Source: Mesocentrotus franciscanus
Taxonomy: Eukaryota; Echinodermata; Echinoidea; Camarodonta; Strongylocentrotidae
Assembly: GCA_037976565.1 (NCBI GenBank)
Contig: CP137666.1
Span: forward strand, 1,827,495-1,891,494
DNA: 64,000 bases
Direction of reading: 5' to 3'
The first letter of the stretch is position 1. Each line of letters opens with the position of its first letter. The notes beneath the pieces are model-generated. The model was not told the origin of the DNA. It saw only the letters and a program-made list of their open reading frames with translations, and made no database searches. This document shows positions 60,138 through 64,000 of the stretch, in pieces. The position numbers and the translations under genes are program-made.

Positions 60138-61194
60138 AAAGGTGGTATCTTACCGAGCGGCAAATGTTTGCTAAATTTTCCTTTGTCATCAGCGGCAAAT
60201 CCTTGCGAACGTAGCGAATTTGGGGGGTTTGTTAGAGATCGTAAAAAGTCGCAATCACAGGCCAGTGCCTATAATTGTTTTATGGGGAGGGGGTTACGAC
60301 ATTCGAAATAGAGGACCTTTCTTCGGGACTGGCCATTGCGAACGCGAAGCTCGAGCAGAAAGTTTGACTTTTGTAATAAAGGTAGTGCAATTGAAGCACA
60401 TTTTGCCTCTATTTTTTTAATTTTTTTATTCTTTCTGAAAATGATGACAACCCCTACTATTAAAACATGCGAGCGCGCTAACTTTTTTTTTCAATTGCTT
60501 CTAAAAATAAATGATAACATTGTTTAAAAATTTTAAAAAGCAAACAAACAGGCGAGCGTAAAGAACTCCTGTAAAATGATTAGATTTCCTTCTGAAAATG
60601 ATAACATGCCTAAAAAATAAGGACATGCGAGTGCGAAGCGCGAGCAAAAATTTACCTAGGAACCTGAAACCAGGGTATTTTAATTTGTTTGTCTTTATTT
60701 CTTGGTTTTTTTGTTCAAGCGGGGGTTCCTTCAGACTTCTAACTTCATTTTTAATTCCTTCTAAAAATGATGATAACCTCGCTTTAAAAAACAAAACAAA
60801 AAGCATACAAACAGGCGAGCACGAGGCGGGAGCGTAAAAATTTCTGTAAAATGATATGATTTAATTGTAGAGATGAAAATGATAACATGCCTAAAATTAA
60901 GAACATGCGAGCGAGGGTATTTTAAGCTTGTTTCTTTCTTTATTTTTTTTCTTCAAGCTGACCCTGCTCGCCAGCGGGGGCGAGGGGAGGGGGGTCGTTC
61001 GAACCTCCCAGAACCTCGCCTAGTTATGGGCCTGAAATCGTATGTTTCTTTGCGACAGTAAAAACTTTTTGCAACTCTTTACGAACCCTGATGAACTCTA
61101 ACGAACCTTCCAAATTCGCTACGTTCGCAAGCATTTCCCGCTGGTGACAAAGGAAAAGTTCGCAAACATTCGCCGCTCACTGAGATACCCCCTT
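60138..61194. mobile_element. 1.05-kb TIR element rich in GCGAGCG motifs
   Basis: About 85-bp inverted ends: GGTATCTTACCGAGCGGCAA, TTTTCCTTTGTCATCAGCGG and TTGCGAACGTAGCGAATTTG at the left are mirrored at 61105-61190 with about 10-15% mismatch. The interior repeats ACATGCGAGCG and AAAATGATAACATGCC-type blocks. No transposase reading frame. Superfamily not assigned. Confidence 0.75.
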
Positions 61195-64000
61195 AACAAC
61201 AAAATATTCCAAATGGAATACTGTTAGAACAAACTTTATTAGAATGTTTCATTGAGGAAAGTGTGAATGTGGTGTTATGGCCTATTATGTAATTTACACA
61301 GGTATACATATGTGGACACAATGTCCCTTCTAAGGAATACAATTGATGGGAGAAGAATCATAGTGTATGGAATGTTCACATATTGCTTTTAACAGAGAGG
61401 CATAGTTAATTGATAATTTTGTCTTGAAAGAAAGAAAAATATATCAACGATAGTGCAAATGAGAATATTCTACAAACTTATTGGCCTTTTGACGGAATAT
61501 CCATCAAAAGGAAAACATAGAGTTGATGTTTAAAGATCCCAACCAAAGTGAAAAATGAAATAGACAAATTACACATCAATGAAAAGCCCATAAGCTACAG
61601 AATACCGCAATACAAACTGCATGCGTTTTCCTTGAATACCAGGAGAGAGTATTTGCTTTCGAAATACTCGAACTCGAGAGCTTCGAAATGTTTTTTTTAT
61701 CCCCTTCCAAACGGGCCTGAATTGCTGCGTGGTGGATGACGACATATATTATATTAAATAGTAAAGCCGATCATCTGGGTGATAATGCATGTGTGCATGC
61801 TTTGGTTTGCATGCCTTTGCATGTAGAAAAGTTAGATTCGCCAAGAATAGTTCGTTTACTATGTTATTCAAATTTATGAATGTTTCTTCCTGGGGACTTA
61901 GTAACAAGGAATTCAATTAACCTGTTATTAAACAATGAAATACAAGACTTTGAATCCAGTTTGTATACATTACTTGTTGGTATATCTAGCAAGCACTCAG
62001 TTTGTCAAGAACAACCTTTGTTTAAAAGTATACATAATATTTGAACATGCCAGTAACAATATTCTTTCGTTATCATCAAAGTCACGACGTTGCATTTTCG
62101 AGCGAGCTAATCTGGCTGGCTGTAAGCACGAGCTGAAAAGGTCTACAATGAATGACTTCAAGAAATTAACAGCTTTTTTTTTTAATTTGGGAGGTAAATT
62201 TCGATCTCCTTTTCATGAAAACTGAAAGGAAAATTAGCTTGATTTGTGATTATTCATATTCGATATATCTATTTAGCTTTTCATCGATGTAGGCCTATGT
62301 TTTTATTCACTTCGGTTGGGGTATTCAGATTTCACAGTGATTGATATAAGTATAGACTAAAAGTTTATCATATATATACGCCTACTTGAACTGAACAAGA
62401 TGGAATGGTCGATGAAAACAGCTTCCATTATTGATCTATTTGAAATGTAGTTTCTATATTCCATTGATTGAATGCACTATAACCAAATAAAACTGAAGTA
62501 CCCATCTATAACAGTTACTTTACTCGTTGAAATGCTCATGGTGATGATGGTATTTATTTCATATCTATAAATGTTCTTTTCCACCTTTCTGTAAATATGT
62601 TGAATACTTTTTTGTTTGTTGTATAGTGTTTTTTTATCACTTACCCTATGCATTTGATAACACGAATTTACAAAACCTCATGAAAATAGATACAACATCA
62701 TCTGCATGAAAGTAAATAAATGAGCTTAGTGTAATTACAATAGAAGTATCAAGAATCAATGTGGGGAGAAAACCATCCCCCCACTGGACTAGCACTGGAC
62801 TTGAGAAAAAGCAATAACGTTTTCTACTTTTACCAAATATGTAATTTCTGATTTAATCTGAGTAAAATATATATATCACAGTTTTTACATCTGGTTCGAA
62901 AAATAAAATGTATAAGTTGTTGTTTTTAGTTTTTACGGCGCTATCATTCAAAATATGAATATTTAGGACTACGCCATCTCAGTTGAGTTTTTGAAAAGTA
63001 AAAATCGTAGTAAAAGCAATTACTTACTTTTATGCATACGGCCCAATGGCAAAAAGATCGAGAGAACGTAACACATTTGTATTATAGTCTTTACAAACTT
63101 CAAAATAAACTTTTGAAATTTTCATTTTTTCTTTTAGTCTTGAACACTTACACTACCAGCGTTATACCATATTTTGTAGAAAACAAATTTTCCTGCTATA
63201 TTTATGAACGAGTAGTTCCAAATTGGCTGAGCTAAAATTTCTTTATATTTAACTGGATTGTAGTGTCCAGGCTTTGAGTACTACATCTGCCCAAAAAGAA
63301 CTAGATGAGATGTTTGTCACATCCTTCATACGTAAATTACCGTCAAACACAAACGTGTCACCATTCTTTTCGAAACAAATAAATGTTTCGCAAGCATTTT
63401 CCACTAACAATGTCTGTCTTGTACAAAAATTCTTTACACGCATGTAATTTTGAGGGAAAACAAAAATGTTTTTACATGCAGCATATTTCATCTACCGTCG
63501 ATATAAATGTTATACATTACCCTTCGCTTAATCCAATCAGTTTTACCATTCCTTAAAACTCTTCTTCTGTAGTAATTCGAAAAAGAAATTTGATGGATCT
63601 TGAATAATGCTAAAAGATAATTAAAAAATTGGTATTACGGTGATCTTACTGAGTAGAGACAGATAATGCGAGCTCCAAACTTTTAGTTTATTTAACCTAT
63701 CTGTTTCATTTACCTTCGCCTTGAAATACAAGTTATGAAAGTTGTAATCCTCACTTAGCGGTATATAAATTCCAAGATAGTAAAAGTAATCTGATAAGGC
63801 CCTAATCAGACAATATTACTTTTTCTCAGCATTTACCTTCAACCCTAAAAAATAATGTTTATAAACAAGGCTAAAATATCGAAGCCTCTCCTAAGATTTA
63901 ATTCAACGGCAGACAGATATATAATGCGTATTGACCAACTCTAATTTCACTCCCGTCTATATCAATTACTCTTATCAAAGTACTTTGTTTCACCATAAAA
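61195..64000. other. AT-rich noncoding stretch to the window end
   Basis: No gene, RNA or clear repeat recognised on either strand. The longest frames (for example 61935-62225 +, 63491-63249 -) have compositionally ordinary, family-free translations. Confidence 0.5.

Noticed and set aside
1..64000. CRISPR arrays, phage, operons or other prokaryotic systems
   Set aside because: Spliced genes and metazoan proteins show this is animal nuclear DNA; the tandem repeats lack unique spacers.

Overview
The window is animal nuclear DNA: AT-rich, with long introns, canonical GT/AG splice sites, no operons, and a high density of short inverted-repeat transposons, tRNA-derived SINE remnants and a satellite array. 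The best fit is a marine invertebrate deuterostome, most likely an echinoderm such as a sea urchin. That assignment is inferred from the protein sequences and the repeat style; no lookup was possible.

Two protein-coding genes can be reconstructed, and they converge tail to tail. (1) A FoxP forkhead transcription factor lies on the + strand. Twelve exons (15583-32981) join in phase to give about 885 aa: a Q-rich N-terminus, a C2H2 zinc finger, a leucine zipper, a FoxP-type forkhead split over two exons, a TP-rich linker with a PLNL (CtBP-type) motif, an unusually long acidic exon with repeated Tyr-Pro motifs, and a short C-terminal exon. (2) SLC25A3, the mitochondrial phosphate carrier, lies on the - strand. 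Six exons (48892 down to 43235) give the last 305 residues, which is nearly the whole mature carrier; the N-terminal exon is missing. A weak candidate for it, with a promoter-like block, lies at 53399-53700.

Layout. 1-15.5 kb: noncoding DNA upstream of the first recognised FoxP coding exon, holding MITEs and possible regulatory blocks. 15.5-33.0 kb: FoxP exons with introns full of TIR elements. 33.0-43.2 kb: FoxP 3' flank or UTR, two minisatellites, then intergenic DNA. 43.2-48.9 kb: SLC25A3 exons, with a 0.79-kb intronic segment present twice. 48.9-55.3 kb: repeat-rich, CpG-containing DNA with palindromes, an assembly gap (51940-51962), a MITE split by a 1.8-kb insertion, and a SINE. 55.3-59.4 kb: about 22.7 copies of a 180-bp satellite. 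59.4-64 kb: microsatellites, one TIR element and AT-rich DNA without recognisable genes.

The two genes have unrelated jobs: nuclear transcriptional control and mitochondrial phosphate import. No functional link is implied beyond adjacency. The most notable observations are the modified FoxP C-terminus, a perfect 14-bp hairpin across the FoxP stop codon, the split MITE carrying promoter-like sequence, the intronic duplication bounded by 34-bp direct repeats, and the linked variants in the satellite.
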